Shown in pieces: positions 52,754 through 63,885 of a DNA stretch of 64,000 nt. Origin of the DNA: Paguma larvata. Taxonomy: Eukaryota > Chordata > Mammalia > Carnivora > Viverridae. Under the pieces are notes generated by a model. That model did not search any database and was not told the DNA's origin. It was given only the letters and a program-made list of their open reading frames with translations. The translations under genes were made by a program, and so were the position numbers. Where the stretch lies: positions 79,206,502 through 79,270,501 of the forward strand of contig CM057832.1 in NCBI GenBank assembly GCA_030068075.1, written 5' to 3'. Every line of letters begins with the position of its first letter. Position 1 is the first letter of the stretch.

Positions 52754-52966
52754 GGGGTGCCTGGGAGGCTCAGTTGGTTAAGCATATGACTCTGGATATT
52801 TTGACTCAGGTTATGGTCTCGTGGTTCATAAGCTCAAGTCCCATGTTGGGCTCTGTGCTGACAGCAAGGAGTCTGCTTGGGATTCTCTCCCTCTCCCTTT
52901 CTCTCTGCCCCTTCCCCACTTGCACACAGGCATGTGTGCTCTGTCTCAAAATATATTACAAAAAAA
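52754..52966 (+). mobile_element. SINE
   Basis: GGGGTGCCTGGGAGGCTCAG head and GGGCTCTGTGCTGACAGCAAGG body, with a GATATTTTGACTCAGG variant after the A box. AAGATGCACTTATA and AAGATGAATTTGTA flank it. Confidence 0.94.
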
Positions 52967-52980
52967 TAAAGATGAATTTG

Positions 52981-54249
52981 TAGTACTTAGTGTTAAAAAA
53001 TAACTAAAGAAGACAATTTAGGTGATACAAACTCCATTTAACACTTCACGAAGTGGACAGTCCTTTCAGAGAACTGCAAAATGGGCCAGAAAGCAACACA
53101 CTTCTATCGGATAAAGAATAAAGAACAAGAAAGAGAGAAATGGAAAACATTTGATTGTCTGTGGTCGCACCATCAACCTTTTTTGGGGTGAGAAGGCCCA
53201 AAATTGGTTTGGTGTTTTAGGATGGGTTGACTGAATACACCACGTTTCTGGTCGAGCAGAGCCTTTACAGGGATATGAAAATTACCCAAGTTTCAGCTTG
53301 CTAACATGGCACCCTCTGAAGGAGTGGGTCCATATTGGGTCTAGCAGTTTATTTCAACACTACGTAAGTGCCCTCCATCACACCGGATTGAAGATATTTT
53401 ATAACTGATGGCAACATTTACTGACTACAACCTACAGTTATTAAACTTGTGACTTGTTTTTTTATTTCTCCAATAAGATACAAATATGCAAATTCTGATG
53501 AGCACAAATTGGCTTTTTCTATATTCCAGGTAAGTGCCCAATGACCATGTCCACTACAAAATGTCCAAGTGCTAATTCTCCATGCTTGTGATCAGGTGTT
53601 TTTTCTGGTGGATATAATGACATGAACCCATAGAGCACAAACATCTGCTAAAGATGCCAGGGCTTCGCAAACTTTTTCAAAAGGTAACACGGGGCCTTGT
53701 TAGCAGGAAGAGTAACTAACAAGACAACAACAGTGAGAACGTTGGTGCTGGCATTTAAGTTGCTCTCTAAGTGTATTATTATTATTATTATTATTATCCT
53801 ATTCTCACCCTGCTTTCCTTTAATCATATTGATGCCCTTCCTTTAAAATGAAAAAGTAAGGTTTCCACTGGATTTTTCCATAGCCTAAACCTAGGTTTTT
53901 AACCTTTCAAAAAATTGTTTCAACATTTAAGTGGTGAACATTTGCTCTCAAGGCTTCTCAGTAAAAATTAATGGAACTTCAAAGATGTGTTCTATTCTGT
54001 TCATTTGGAGCCATACGACCCTTTCATTTATAAGTATTTTGGCCTTTTTACTATTTTGCTCAGAGTACAAGGCACCACTTTTTAATGAGCATTTGAAACT
54101 ATTACTTTATATTATTTCATTTTAAATGCCAGAAAGATGATAGACACGCTTTAAAGGAATTACTAAAGCAATAACTCAGTGTCAGTTTACACCAGTATCC
54201 ATAAATGTCTAGAGTCATGTTCTTGCAGTTTATAATTTCATTTGAGTCC
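52981..54249. other. Repeat-poor DNA
   Basis: About 1.3 kb without a repeat I can name except an ATT microsatellite. No frame with a domain. A candidate for conservation testing. Confidence 0.45.
53773..53798 (+). repeat. (ATT)n trinucleotide repeat
   Basis: Eight to nine pure ATT units. Confidence 0.95.
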
Positions 54250-54585
54250 TGATTGGTTATGACTGCTGAGTTTGAGGAAATTCCAGGCAGAGGGGAAAAT
54301 ATAAGCAAGGATTTGGAAGCAAGAATGTGCAAGGTACATTTGAGGAATAGAAAGTTGTCCAGTTTGGCTAGAGAATACAGGAGATATAGGGCATTACAAC
54401 AAGAGATAAAGCTGGAAGGAGACGCTCACAGAATAATCCAAGAGTTGAAAACAAGACTGAGATCTCTATACCTGATTCTGAGGGCAATAAGGGCATGGTG
54501 AATATTTTAAAGCAAAGACCTTGCATGATTCTAGCCAGGCTTCAGAAAGATTAATAGAGCAGCGGCTGTAGAAGAGAAAGGGCTT
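54250..54585 (-). mobile_element. L2, minus strand
   Basis: GAGGAAATTCCAGGCAGAGGGGAAAATATAAGCAAGG, CAGTTTGGCTAGAG, TTTAAAGCAAAGACCTTGCATGATT and AGAAAGATTAATAGAGCAGCGGC follow the reversed L2 order. The 82-codon plus-strand frame 54253-54501 is antisense to L2. Confidence 0.75.
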
Positions 54586-54592
54586 AGTGGAC

Positions 54593-54614
54593 GGGGAAGG
54601 GGGGGTGGGGGGGG
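54593..54614 (+). other. Dense G-run, strong G-quadruplex motif
   Basis: Runs of four, seven and eight G separated by AA and T. Runs of seven or more can supply two tetrad strands each, so four strands are available. It lies between two opposed L2 copies. Confidence 0.75.
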
Positions 54615-54654
54615 ATTGGAGGCCCTGCTAAAGCCATTACAACATTTCTACTTG

Positions 54655-55205
54655 GATGGCCTCTGCCCTCTTAAACTAACATCACCAAGACCGAGCTCTT
54701 CAGTTTTCCCCACTAAATATACTGCCTCCTTACTCTTCTCCATCTCAATAAATGGTACCACCAGTTTCCTCCAGTAGGAAACTGGAAGTCACATTTGACT
54801 TCTCCCCTTTTCCTACCCCCACATGTGGCCCATCAGGAAGTCTACACGGCACTGCCCTCAAAGGACATCTCTTCTCTAACCACTTCTCTCCATTTTCCCT
54901 ACAAAAACCTGAGTCTAGGGTACCATAATCCTTCACTGGGACAACGGCAACAGCATCCTGACTGGTGTCCCTCTGTTCACATTCTGCGAATGGTGCCCAG
55001 AGAGATCTGCTCCAAGTGTAACCCGGATCGTACCACTCTGCTGGTTACAACCCTCTAGTGGTCATCTATGCATTAGAATAAAATCCAAAATTTTATCTTA
55101 GCCTAAAATGTCCTAGCTTTTCTGCCCTCTGCTTAACCCTCAGATTTAATCTCTCTCCTTTCCTTATTAGTGACATGGTAGCTTTCCTTGTTGCCCGTGC
55201 ATACA
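54655..55205 (+). mobile_element. L2 3' region, long copy
   Basis: AATGGTACCACCAGTTTCC, GGAAGTCACATTTGACTTCTCC, CATCCTGACTGGTGTCCCTCTG, AGAGAGATCTGCTCCAAGTG, CTCTAGTGGTCATCTATGCATTAG and CCTAGCTTTTCTGCCCTCTGC follow L2 sequence in order for about 550 bases. Confidence 0.85.
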
Positions 55206-55230
55206 AAGCTCCTTCCCACCTCAAGTTCTT

Positions 55231-55415
55231 TATTTTTTTAAGGTTTTTTTTTAAGCTTATTTATTTGTTTTGACAGAGACAGAGACAGCATGAGCAGGGG
55301 AGGGACAGAGAGAGAGGGAGAGAAGGAATCTCAAGCAGGCTCCATGCTGCCAGCGCAGAGCCGGATGCGGGGCTTGAACTCAGACACTGGGAGATCATGA
55401 CCTGAGCCAAAACCA
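55231..55415 (-). mobile_element. SINE missing its 5' head
   Basis: T-rich tail, GA tract, GCTGCCAGCGCAGAGCCGGATGC and GAGATCATGACCTGAGCCAAAACCA are present, but the final 35 or so bases, which hold the A box, are absent and unique DNA follows. A 5'-truncated copy could not be transcribed from its own promoter. Confidence 0.9.
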
Positions 55416-56088
55416 GTGGAGTAGCAGCAAGGTCTCATTCTTTCACTGTGAGTTTTTACACAGAGGGGGTGATGGCTCACTCATTAAATCTATACATGGC
55501 TTTTCAACAGCCATAGATAAAGATTTTTGGCTTGTGGTTGCAACAGCTATTGCAGACACTGACTGCAATAAAGAGGGTCATCTTGTGGAGAGTCCCCAAA
55601 TAGAAGGGTCTCCTGGCTCATTTCCTCCTCTTTATCTCTCTGGGGTGATATTTGGTAGACACAAACCAGAATACTGAAGGTGGTAGTAGGAAGAGAAGGG
55701 AGGGGTGAGATTTCTGCTGGAAGGTTTGCCCTGAGGCTGCATGGACTCCTCCCACCCCCAACTCCAACACTGCTCCCTTAGCCAAGACAGTTTCTCTAAA
55801 GAGCCCTTGGTTTATTCCGATGTGCAAAGCTTCTCTTACTTTATGTTATTGGAAAAGAATATATGCCCTTGAACATGTAAACATCTCCCTTCCAAATCGC
55901 CAGCTAAACCCATCCTTAAGATTTTTGAATATATACATTCAAAATATTTTCTGTGCATATGGGCATCAGTTAGTAATAAAAAAATTTATTAAAGGGCGGG
56001 GATTGTAAGGGTTAAGACTCTAAAGTCCCAGGGCATAGCGAGAATGACTTGTTCAGCTCCACAATATTTTGGGCTCAGCTAGTTAGTT
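55416..56088. other. Unique DNA
   Basis: No repeat or gene recognised. Two overlapping short frames around 55618-56008 lack domains. Confidence 0.4.
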
Positions 56089-56106
56089 AGGAAGACTCTC
56101 TGACTA

Positions 56107-56315
56107 GGGACCCATGGGTGGTATAGTCAATAAGTCATCTGACTCTTGGTTTTGGCTCAGGTCATGGTCTCATGGTTCCTGAGTTTGAGCCCCACATCAG
56201 GCTCTGCACTGACAGTGTGGAGCCTGCTTGGGAGTCTCTCTCTCTCTCCCCCTCTGTCTCTGCCTTTATGTCCTCTCTCTCTCTCTTAAAATAGATAAAT
56301 AAATTTTTAAAAAAA
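56107..56315 (+). mobile_element. SINE, older CTCTTGG variant
   Basis: GGGACCCATGGGTGGTATAG head is diverged. The body reads CTGACTCTTGGTTTTGGCTCAGG and GCACTGACAGTGTGGAGCC, like the copy at 5753. AGGAAGACTCTCTGA is exactly duplicated (56089-56103 and 56316-56330). Confidence 0.95.
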
Positions 56316-56454
56316 AGGAAGACTCTCTGATTTGATGCTGAGACTAAGATCATCTAGAAGTTCATCCACTCACACTTGGGAGCCTGAGATGTCTTGAAAA
56401 TTAGAGCTGCTGACTGGACTGCTCCATCTGCTACAAAAACCCAGACTAAGACAA

Positions 56455-56550
56455 TAGGAACAAAGGTGGGGGCCATATCCCAGGCAGAAGGAAAAGATCT
56501 GCACACCAAGGTCCTCTGGTTGGAGGGAGGACAATGCATTGGAGGTAAGG
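56455..56550 (-). mobile_element. Possible L2 fragment
   Basis: CATATCCCAGGCAGAAGGAAAAGATCTGCACACCAAGGTCC resembles reversed L2. Weak. Confidence 0.35.
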
Positions 56551-56568
56551 AGAGAAAGCCAGTAAGGC

Positions 56569-56594
56569 TACACACACACACACACACACACACA
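56569..56594 (+). repeat. (CA)n microsatellite
   Basis: Thirteen CA units. Confidence 0.95.
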
Positions 56595-56689
56595 GGAGTC
56601 CCAGATAAGAGGTCCAATACCACACGCTCTTACAACCCAGTTTTAAATGTGTGTTTTACCTTAAGAGCAATGAGGAGTCTGTTGAAGTC

Positions 56690-56775
56690 TTAACCATGAG
56701 GTTGAGGCACTGAGGGTTAGAACTCCAATATATCTTTCTTTCTGAGGGAGACACAATTCAACCCATAACAGATGC
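56690..56775 (-). mobile_element. MLT1-type LTR end
   Basis: CACTGAGGGTTAGAACTCCAATATATC, then GGGAGACACAATTCAACCCATAACAG is the reversed 5' end of a MaLR LTR. Confidence 0.7.
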
Positions 56776-57135
56776 TAACAGCATTCTATTGTTGCTAGTC
56801 CCCTGCTACTCCACCACCTCCTGTAGGTTATCTTGAACTCTCTCACACTTTCGTGAAAGTCTCTTAGGTTAAACCCTTCAACTGTGCCAGGGTTGTTCTG
56901 GGACTCTGACTCATACATCCGTTATGAGAGCTATTTAATAATTAAACTATATAGGGCTTGGTGATGGGTTGCATGGGTGAGGAGTGGAAGTGAGGGAAAG
57001 GGTTTGATGTAATCCCCAAGTTTCTGTTTGGTGTAATTGATGGGTATGGTGCCTTTCACTGAGATCAGGCAGGCATAGAAGGCCCACTGCAAAGGACACA
57101 ATGATATGTCTTGAGACATATGAAGAACGTATAAG

Positions 57136-57136
<1 letters not shown>

Positions 57137-57177
<41 letters not shown>

Positions 57178-57194
57178 CCACACACCCACACACC
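57137..57194 (+). repeat. (CA)n microsatellite with CACACCCA extension
   Basis: About 18 CA units followed by TCACACCCACACACCCACAC variant units. Confidence 0.95.
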
Positions 57195-57224
57195 CTAAAT
57201 GTTTATGCATTATTGAGTTTATAT

Positions 57225-57420
57225 GACATACAAAGTCAGCATGGATTCAAATCCTAGCTCTGCCACGTACTAGTTGAGCCACCTAGGACAAAAGATTTCA
57301 TCACAATACCTGCTTTATAGTGTTGCTGTGAGGATTGATGAGATGAACTGTACCAGCCACTTAGCAAAGTATCTGACATTTACGAAGGGAGCAATTAACT
57401 CCAGTATTAGCCAGTCTTAC
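57225..57420 (+). mobile_element. MIR
   Basis: CATGGATTCAAATCCTAGCTCTGCCACGTACTAGTTGAGCC, TTATAGTGTTGCTGTGAGGATTGATGAGATGAA and GTATCTGACATTTACGAAGG follow MIR head to tail, with a shortened core. Confidence 0.88.
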
Positions 57421-57689
57421 TTTTACATACTTATTTTCCATCTGGAGAAAGTATCACCAACAATAGAGGTCTTGAAATGATCCACCTGAATGTGGTCTAA
57501 TTCCTATTTTCCACTGCAAATTTAAAACTATTTTAAATGCAGTGCAGGATGGAAATAAAGTTGCTAGCAGGCTTGTACTTCTAAAGTGTTCTCTTTTCTA
57601 TTTGGTTTTGAACCCAGTAAGCCCATTTAAAACAGTTTCTAACCTTGGTGCTGGATATCAATTGGAGATGAGGATACATTTCAAAGCAA

Positions 57690-57872
57690 TGCAGATATTT
57701 TAGGATGTAAAGAGGGCTTTGGGAAATTATGTAGTCTGACCTCTAATTTTTGGATGAGGAAACGAGGACCTGAGAGGGTAAATGACTCATCTGAGGCCAC
57801 ACGACTACAAGCAGAGCTAAAATCCAGTCCTCGTGACTCGTGTGCTGGCCTTTTCATCTCCAACATGGATGG
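57690..57872 (-). mobile_element. MIR/MIR3
   Basis: TTGGATGAGGAAACGAGGACCTGAGAGGGTAAATGACTCATCTGAGGCCACACGACTACAAGCAGAGC and CCAGTCCTCGTGACTCG follow reversed MIR. Confidence 0.85.
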
Positions 57873-59249
57873 CAGCCTCCAGCAAAAACAGTCAGGAAAA
57901 AAATGTTTACTATGTGGAGTTTTAAATTTATGTAACGAACACAACCTCTCTCTAAAAGAAAATCCAAGTCAAAATGAGGAACAAGGGACCAAAGTGGGAG
58001 TTCAAACCACCACGGGTTTTGTTATAAATCCACTGAAACAATTCCTTCTAAAAAACAGATGAACAATTTAACTGGTGTTTTAAACTTTCATAAATGTATG
58101 TTATTAGCAAGGTGTCTATTTTTACACATGGGAATAGACTTTTCTCGGATTCGTGAACTACGAGTTGCCACTTTTCAACTTTATTTTGAACACTTGGTGA
58201 TTTTTTCCTTCTGTGACAATCAGTTAACTTACTGTGTTCAGTATTATACATCTTAGAGAGATTTTATTTTAAAGAATCCTGGCTCAATGAAACAATGGAA
58301 TCTTGAGGAGATGGTTATATACTTTTTATAATTACCCTGGGTTTTGAGTTAAAAAAGAGTTAAAAAAAATCTAAGCATTACACCTGGGTCAATCATGTTG
58401 TAATATCTGAATGTGATTATGGGGAACCACATAAGTCAGTTTGCCTCTTAGACGGCAGAAGACCGAGAGATGTAGTTTATCTCTGCATATCATCTTTCCT
58501 AGTGCAGGAAAAAAGAGATGTAGGAAAAAGAAAAACTTCAGGGTAAAATTGGAAAAAAAAAATCACACTTTCTGATGTTGGGAGAAAGGAATATAAATTT
58601 TTGTATTGGAAAAAAATGGTGTGTTGGGTAGACATAGTATTTGAGAGAAAAACCAATCTAACTGAACTGGATTGTTAAAAGAATTCTATTATCTCGAAGA
58701 CTTGGTATCCATAGCAACTGAGACATCTCCATACTTACTCTTCCCATCCATAATGAGGGAAATAAACAGCCAAAGAGCTTGCTATTTCCTGATGTCATTA
58801 TATCACAGCTAATAAATTATTATTTGACTGAGACATCTCAACAAACCCTACTGCTGTTTTACTTTTTGAAATAGGATCTCTTCTATCCCCCAGTCGCTCC
58901 CCCCCAACAACAACAAAAAAAGAAGAACATGCAACCAAAATACAGGAATGAAAAATCAGCTCACAAAGGAGAGTTATAAAGCAGGTCCAAGGAGGGAAGG
59001 AGTTACTCTCTGAACTTGGCCCCTGGCTGACATCCAAGATACAGAAGCGTGTTCTGGGCTTCTGCCAAGCTACAGGTCACCTGGGCCTCCATCCACGCAG
59101 ACTCTGTTGGTTTGAAAGGGAATCCAGACCCAGGCAGGCCACTCTCACAAAGCCCAAAGATATTCTAAACAGAATGTTCAACCAGTGGCAAATGTGTGCC
59201 TTTTGCATATAAAACTGATTGTTGTTTACAGGAGAGTAACTTTTTACTC
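57873..59249. other. Repeat-free stretch
   Basis: About 1.4 kb without a repeat I can name. Short frames near 57754-58256 and 58798-59037 lack domains. A good candidate block for conservation testing. Confidence 0.45.
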
Positions 59250-59385
59250 GATCATCAAATATTTGCTGCATTATCCATACGTGGCAGTCACTAAGGTTCT
59301 GAGGATGTTAGATGTGAGCGAGACCGTCCCAGCTGCCAAGAATTTCACATCTTGCATAGAACTCAGATACGTCAAATTTCATATT
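59250..59385 (-). mobile_element. L2 3' end
   Basis: ATCAAATATTTGCTGCATTATCC..., GTTAGATGTGAGCGAGACCGTCCCAGCTGCCAAG follow reversed L2. Confidence 0.6.
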
Positions 59386-59654
59386 AATATTAGAAAAGGA
59401 TTGTCAACATCCACCTACAACAGGCACGTTGTTAAATAATTCCCTTAGGACTCCACATAGTTTCTTGCAAACGACTGACACAAAACACATGCTGACTGAA
59501 CAACACGACTTAAGGGAATGATCAGGATGAAGCTAAGAAAGAACATGAAAATTATCTGTGGCAGGGAGCCCTTCAAAACACAGAGCTGCAAGTTTTAGCT
59601 GATGAAATACGGGTAATTTAAAAACTGTTACAAATAGAGATAAATATAATTAAG

Positions 59655-59755
59655 GGTTTCAGGAATAATTAAGCAGTAAAGCTGGGATTTGAACCCGTGT
59701 AGTCTGGCTCCAGAGATTTTTGTGCTAAACCACTATACCATGTTGCCTTTTAGGA
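59655..59755 (-). mobile_element. MIR head fragment
   Basis: AAGCTGGGATTTGAACCCGTGTAGTCTGGCTCCAGAG, then TGTGCTAAACCACTATACCATGTTGCC is the reversed tRNA-related 5' half of MIR, well preserved. Confidence 0.9.
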
Positions 59756-59897
59756 CAAAGTAGACCAGGGAAGGAGGGCAGACATGAAATTCTTTCTACC
59801 ACCGTGGTGACTTCAAAAAAAAAAGGGAGAAAATAAAATCGAACCAGTTCAAAAGTGCAAACTGCAAACTTTCAGAAGTCAAACATACAATCTGAAC

Positions 59898-59942
59898 TTT
59901 ATTTATTTATTTATTCATTCATTCATTCATTCATTTATTCAC
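59898..59942 (+). repeat. (TTTA)n(TTCA)n tetranucleotide repeat
   Basis: TTTATTTATTTATTTATTCA shifts phase into TTCA units and back to TTTA. Confidence 0.95.
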
Positions 59943-60238
59943 AACTATTCTTTGTGTCTCCCTGAACCAGGTGTTCTGGGCACTAGGATTATCATGTGGA
60001 AACACATGAAACCGTCATTCTCATGGTCTGTTTTCTCTATGGGACTGGCTACCTTTTCTTTCTTTCTCCTATCAGCTCAGATCTACTGTCGAGCACCTAC
60101 AATGAGTTTTTTTATTTCAATTATGTAACTTCTCAACTTCAAAATTTCCATTTGGTATTTTTTTGTATATAATTTCTAGCTTTTTTATTGATTTTCTCTA
60201 TCTGATTCAACATTGTCATAGCTTCTTTTACTTCTATT

Positions 60239-60429
60239 TTTTTTTCTTTGTTTAGAAAGAGAGAGACAGAAAGAGCATGCTGGGAAGGGGCAGAGAGAGG
60301 AGGGGACAGAGGATCCAAAGCAGGCTCTGTGGTAACAGTGGAGAGCCCAAGGTAGGGCTTGAATTCACAGTGAGATCATGATCTGAGCTGAAGCTGGATG
60401 CTTAACCAACTGAGCCACCCAGGCGCCCC
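60239..60429 (-). mobile_element. Feliform SINE in old L1
   Basis: GGATCCAAAGCAGGCTCTGTGG, TGAACTGAGCCACCCAGGCGCCCC. The usual body GTGCTGACAG has become GGTAACAGTGGAG. The flanks CTTTTACTTC and CCTTTACTCC suggest the target copy. Confidence 0.93.
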
Positions 60430-60759
60430 CCTTTACTCCTTTAATCATGCTTTTGTTTAGCTCTGTGAACATATTTTTAATGGCTGTTTTAAAGCATTTT
60501 TATGTTAAACCTGACATCTGGTCACTCTCATAGGCAGTGTGTGTTGTCTGCTTTTTCCCCTATGTATGGGTCAGACTTTCCTGTTTCTTTGCATGGCTCA
60601 TAATTTTTTGTTGGAAACTGGGTATTTTAGATAGTCTATAGTTCTGGGTACTAGACTCCCCCCTCTTTGGGGCTGTTGTTATTGGCTATTGTTATTTTTT
60701 TCTTTATTGACTTGCTGGATTATTCTATGTAAGTCATACCAAATAGTTTCTTTTAAATG

Positions 60760-60950
60760 TCTTATTTATTTTTGAGAGAGAGGGGGAGCATGAGTGGGGG
60801 AGCAGCAGAGAGAGAGGGGGACAGAAGATCTGAAGTAAGCTCTGTACTGATAGCAGAGAGCCTATGCGGGGCTTGAACTCACAAACCATGAGAACAACCT
60901 AAGTTGAAGTTGAAGTTGACACTCAACCAACTGAGCCATCCAGGCACCCC
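60760..60950 (-). mobile_element. Feliform SINE in old L1
   Basis: GA tract, CTCTGTACTGATAGCAGAGAGCC and AACTGAGCCATCCAGGCACCCC. The internal triplicated AAGTTG (60901-60918) is a local expansion. Target copies TTCTTTTAAATGT and TTCTAATGTT. Confidence 0.93.
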
Positions 60951-61130
60951 TTCTAATGTTACTCCTCAGCAAAGCCTTCCTTTGGGTGTGTGCTCAGTAA
61001 CCCTGAGATGACAGTGCTATTGGTAGGGCTCTCTTTCTTTCTTTCCCGCAACCACACCAGCTGTTAAGCTCCACTAACTACCAGCTGATTACTCTATTGT
61101 TGAAAACAATCCCCTGGGTCATAAATATCT

Positions 61131-61850
61131 CCACAAACGAATCCAATGAGATTGCGGCTCCTTTGAAATAGTTGTTTCTCAGGTCTGAGTGGCATATGTG
61201 TTCTCACCCCAGGAGGGCTCCTCCCAACTGCATTTTTTTGGTTCTCTCCTGCAAAGTAGTCAACCTACAGTGTAGGCTCTATCTTCATTAAATCCACACA
61301 TTTTCCTCCCAATTTCCTTTCATCCTTAGCCCCACTCATCTTGAAGTGTTCTTTGGCTTGCGCTTCTCCAAGGTCTGTTGCAATGAAGTCAGTTCCCTTT
61401 GGAAGAGATTGAGTGCTGTTTATGGCCTTCTCCCCCAGGCGGTCTCTGAGCCAGGGTTTTACAGTCAATGGGGACAAAGGCAAGTTTCTGAGTGACAGCT
61501 GTGCTCTAGGAGCTGAGTACTTAGGTAGAGGGGGAAGGCAGCAGCCTGAGCAGAGAGCCATGACCTCATGAGCTGGGGTACCCTAGTACTCTCAGTATGT
61601 CATGCCCAACATTCAGTCTCCATTCCTCAAGTGGGGCTGAGGGGAAAGGCACCCTTATTTACTGATTGCATTTACCCAGGGCTCAGCCTCAATAATAGAT
61701 AGCGCCGGGAATAGGATGAGGAATGCTGAAGGCTTGCTCCTTTTGGGAAGAAAGCCCTTCCACTGGGATCTGGAAGAGGAGAGAGTGGTCTTTGTTCAGA
61801 TACCACTGACTCTCAACTTTCTTAACAAATTTTTGTAAATTTTCTGGAAT
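61131..61850. other. Unassigned, possibly continuation of old L1
   Basis: CCCCAGGAGGGCTCCTCCC near 61207 is a short inverted pair. The 98-codon minus frame 61265-61561 has no domain. No gene is supported. Confidence 0.4.
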
Positions 61851-63049
61851 AGATGCATCTTCGTTTGCTGTTTGCCCTTAGGACCATTTCAAGGGGCTTT
61901 AAATTTGTGGAAAATAATTTCACCAGTTTCTCTGTTAAGCAACTCAGCAGAACTCCTTACACTAACACGGGAAGTGCATCAACCCTTCATTTGAATGCTA
62001 ACTTACAGCAGAATGGCTATGGGGAAAAAACAGGAATAAAAAGAATCGCTATGGAATATATACAGTCCACTTATTGATAGGTTCGTAGCAACTAGTGACA
62101 TGATTTGAGATCCCTAATTAATAGTGACAAGATGCTTATGGGGAACCATGCTTTGCTCTGCTGAAATCACAGGCACTGAGAGAAAATAGCTCACAGAAGA
62201 TGCTGGTTTGTCAGTGATTGGAGAAAAGCTATACGATAACACAAATGATGAAACATCTGAAGCCCAACCTGTTGTATGGGCTTTGAAGAAGCTGCAAACC
62301 AATTAGTCATTTTATCTTTCAAGAACAGCCTGGAAAACAGGATCTTAATTCAAGCTCAGCTTGATTTCTGGGCTAGAGAGAATAGGAGATGTCAGTGACA
62401 TAAAACAGGAAACAATTGATTAAGTCTTATCTGAGTCTTAAAAGCTGAATGCTTGGAAAAGCATTCGCGATAATCACGTTTACATCTGCCTGATGAAAAC
62501 GAGGTACCACTAAACCTCAGAACGGTTCTCAGCTCTGGAAAGTATTTCATATTGTCTAAAGTCTTCAGAGAGGTTACACCTTTCCTTTGATGCTAACACC
62601 TAGCACCCAAGAACTACCAATGAATTTGAAATAGAAGAGCCCATGTTTTCTAAAGACGTCTCAGCAGGAAAAGAGATGTGGTGTGCTCAGACACATATTA
62701 TTTGACTTTTGCCTCTAAGGGTTTTTTTCCTCCCTCCATGGACTTGAAAAGTCATTTCCACAATGCTTTTATATCTCCTAAGCAGAAAATACAGGAAGAG
62801 TCGGGGATTGACATTTAGTTTATTAGGTTGGAACTGAGATCTCTCATCCTAGGGCCTATGGTTACTGAAGAGATTCACTCTCCCCAGAGAATAACTTTCT
62901 CTACATCTGTGTGTCCAGAGCCATCAGGAAATGGTATTTATTTAGTTGGGTTTCATTTTGTAAATCAGCTTTTGAGTCCTTTCTTAGAATCTGTCAACAC
63001 CATGTTAGTTTTCCATGCACATAAGCAAGTAACAATAATGTGAGCAAAC
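61851..63049. other. Repeat-free stretch
   Basis: About 1.2 kb without a repeat I can name. Frames at 61853-62077 and 62828-63043 lack domains. A candidate for conservation testing. Confidence 0.45.
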
Positions 63050-63215
63050 CCATGTATGTGCTCATTATGTACCAAGATCTGCTCTAATGGCTTCATGGGT
63101 ATTAATTCATTACTCATTACAACAACCTCATGAAGAATGTGAGGCACAAAAAGGTTAAGTAGTTTTTCCAAGGTGACACAGCCAAATAGAGCTGGATATG
63201 CAGACATGCCTTCCA
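63050..63215 (-). mobile_element. MIR
   Basis: GTGCTCATTATGTACCAAGATCTGCTCTAATGGC, AACAACCTCATGAAGAATGTGAGGCACAAAAAGGTTAAGTAG, CCAAGGTGACACAGCCAAATAGAGCTGG follow reversed MIR. Confidence 0.88.
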
Positions 63216-63589
63216 AGGAATCAATAAACTTACGGAGATTCTGACATTTCCATTCAAAACCAACTTTGGGTCATTCACTAGGATAATCTAATGTCATTTT
63301 CTACATTAACAACAAAAACAAAAATTTTTAACTCCACTCCAACACAAATATCCCTCCTCCATCAAAGTTACTGCTTCCCAGTTTAGAAGGCCAGTCAAAC
63401 CCCAAAGCTAATTGTTAGAGGAGCCAACACCTAATCAAGGAATTAAATGGCGCTGCAAAGAAATTATCAATCATCTGTAGGAATTGGTGCTTCTTAAAGT
63501 GAAAAGTTTATTTAATTGGCCATTTGTATTTGCAAATCTAGCAACTGTCTAACCTGGAATCATCATTTATATAATTTAATTAACCACAT
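63216..63589. other. Unique AT-rich DNA
   Basis: No repeat or gene recognised. Confidence 0.4.
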
Positions 63590-63695
63590 GTTCTTTGGGG
63601 AGCAAAAATCATGTGTCATAATTTTTGTGTATCTCTTGGTGTCTGACACATAGTAGGCAACTGAGAAATATTTATTAACTTGATTTGACGCACTA
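63590..63695 (+). mobile_element. L2 3' end
   Basis: GGGAGCAAAAATCATGTGTCATAATTTTTGTGTATCTC, GTCTGACACATAGTAGGCAACTGAGAAATATTTATTAACTTG match the L2 terminus. Confidence 0.7.
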
Positions 63696-63754
63696 ATCAT
63701 GGTAAAAAGTTAGACAAGTGCATCATATGTAAAGCGCTCTATATGCACGCTGAA

Positions 63755-63885
63755 GTCCTCCAAGTTGCGTGATTTTGGGAAATCACCTCAACCCTCTGCA
63801 CCTGCACTTTCCTATCAGGAAAAGGAAAAGCTGGATTGGAGGATCTGTGGGGTTGCTCCCTGCTCTGAAGGCCTAAAAGCAGACC
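63755..63885 (+). mobile_element. MIR3
   Basis: CCAAGTTGCGTGATTTTGGGAAATCACCTCAACCCTCTGCACCTGC and AAGCTGGATTGGAGGATCTGTGGGGTTGCTCCCTGC follow the MIR3 core and end. Confidence 0.65.

Larger units (their letters stand above)
60100..61130 (-). mobile_element. Old L1-class (L1M/HAL1-like) fragment, minus strand, with two SINEs
   Basis: CTTCAAAATTTCCATTTGGTATTTTTTTG, GAACATATTTTTAATGGCTGTTTTAAAGC, TTTCCCCTATGTATGGGTCAGACTTTCCTGTTTCTTTGCATGGCTCATAATTTTTTGTTGG and GGGGCTGTTGTTATTGGC are typical of an old L1-class block that is usually seen in this order. It may extend beyond 61130 to about 61850. Confidence 0.6.

Noticed and set aside
54253..54501. 82-codon Arg/Glu-rich plus-strand frame resembling a coiled coil.
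   Set aside because: It lies antisense on an L2 copy, which accounts for its composition.
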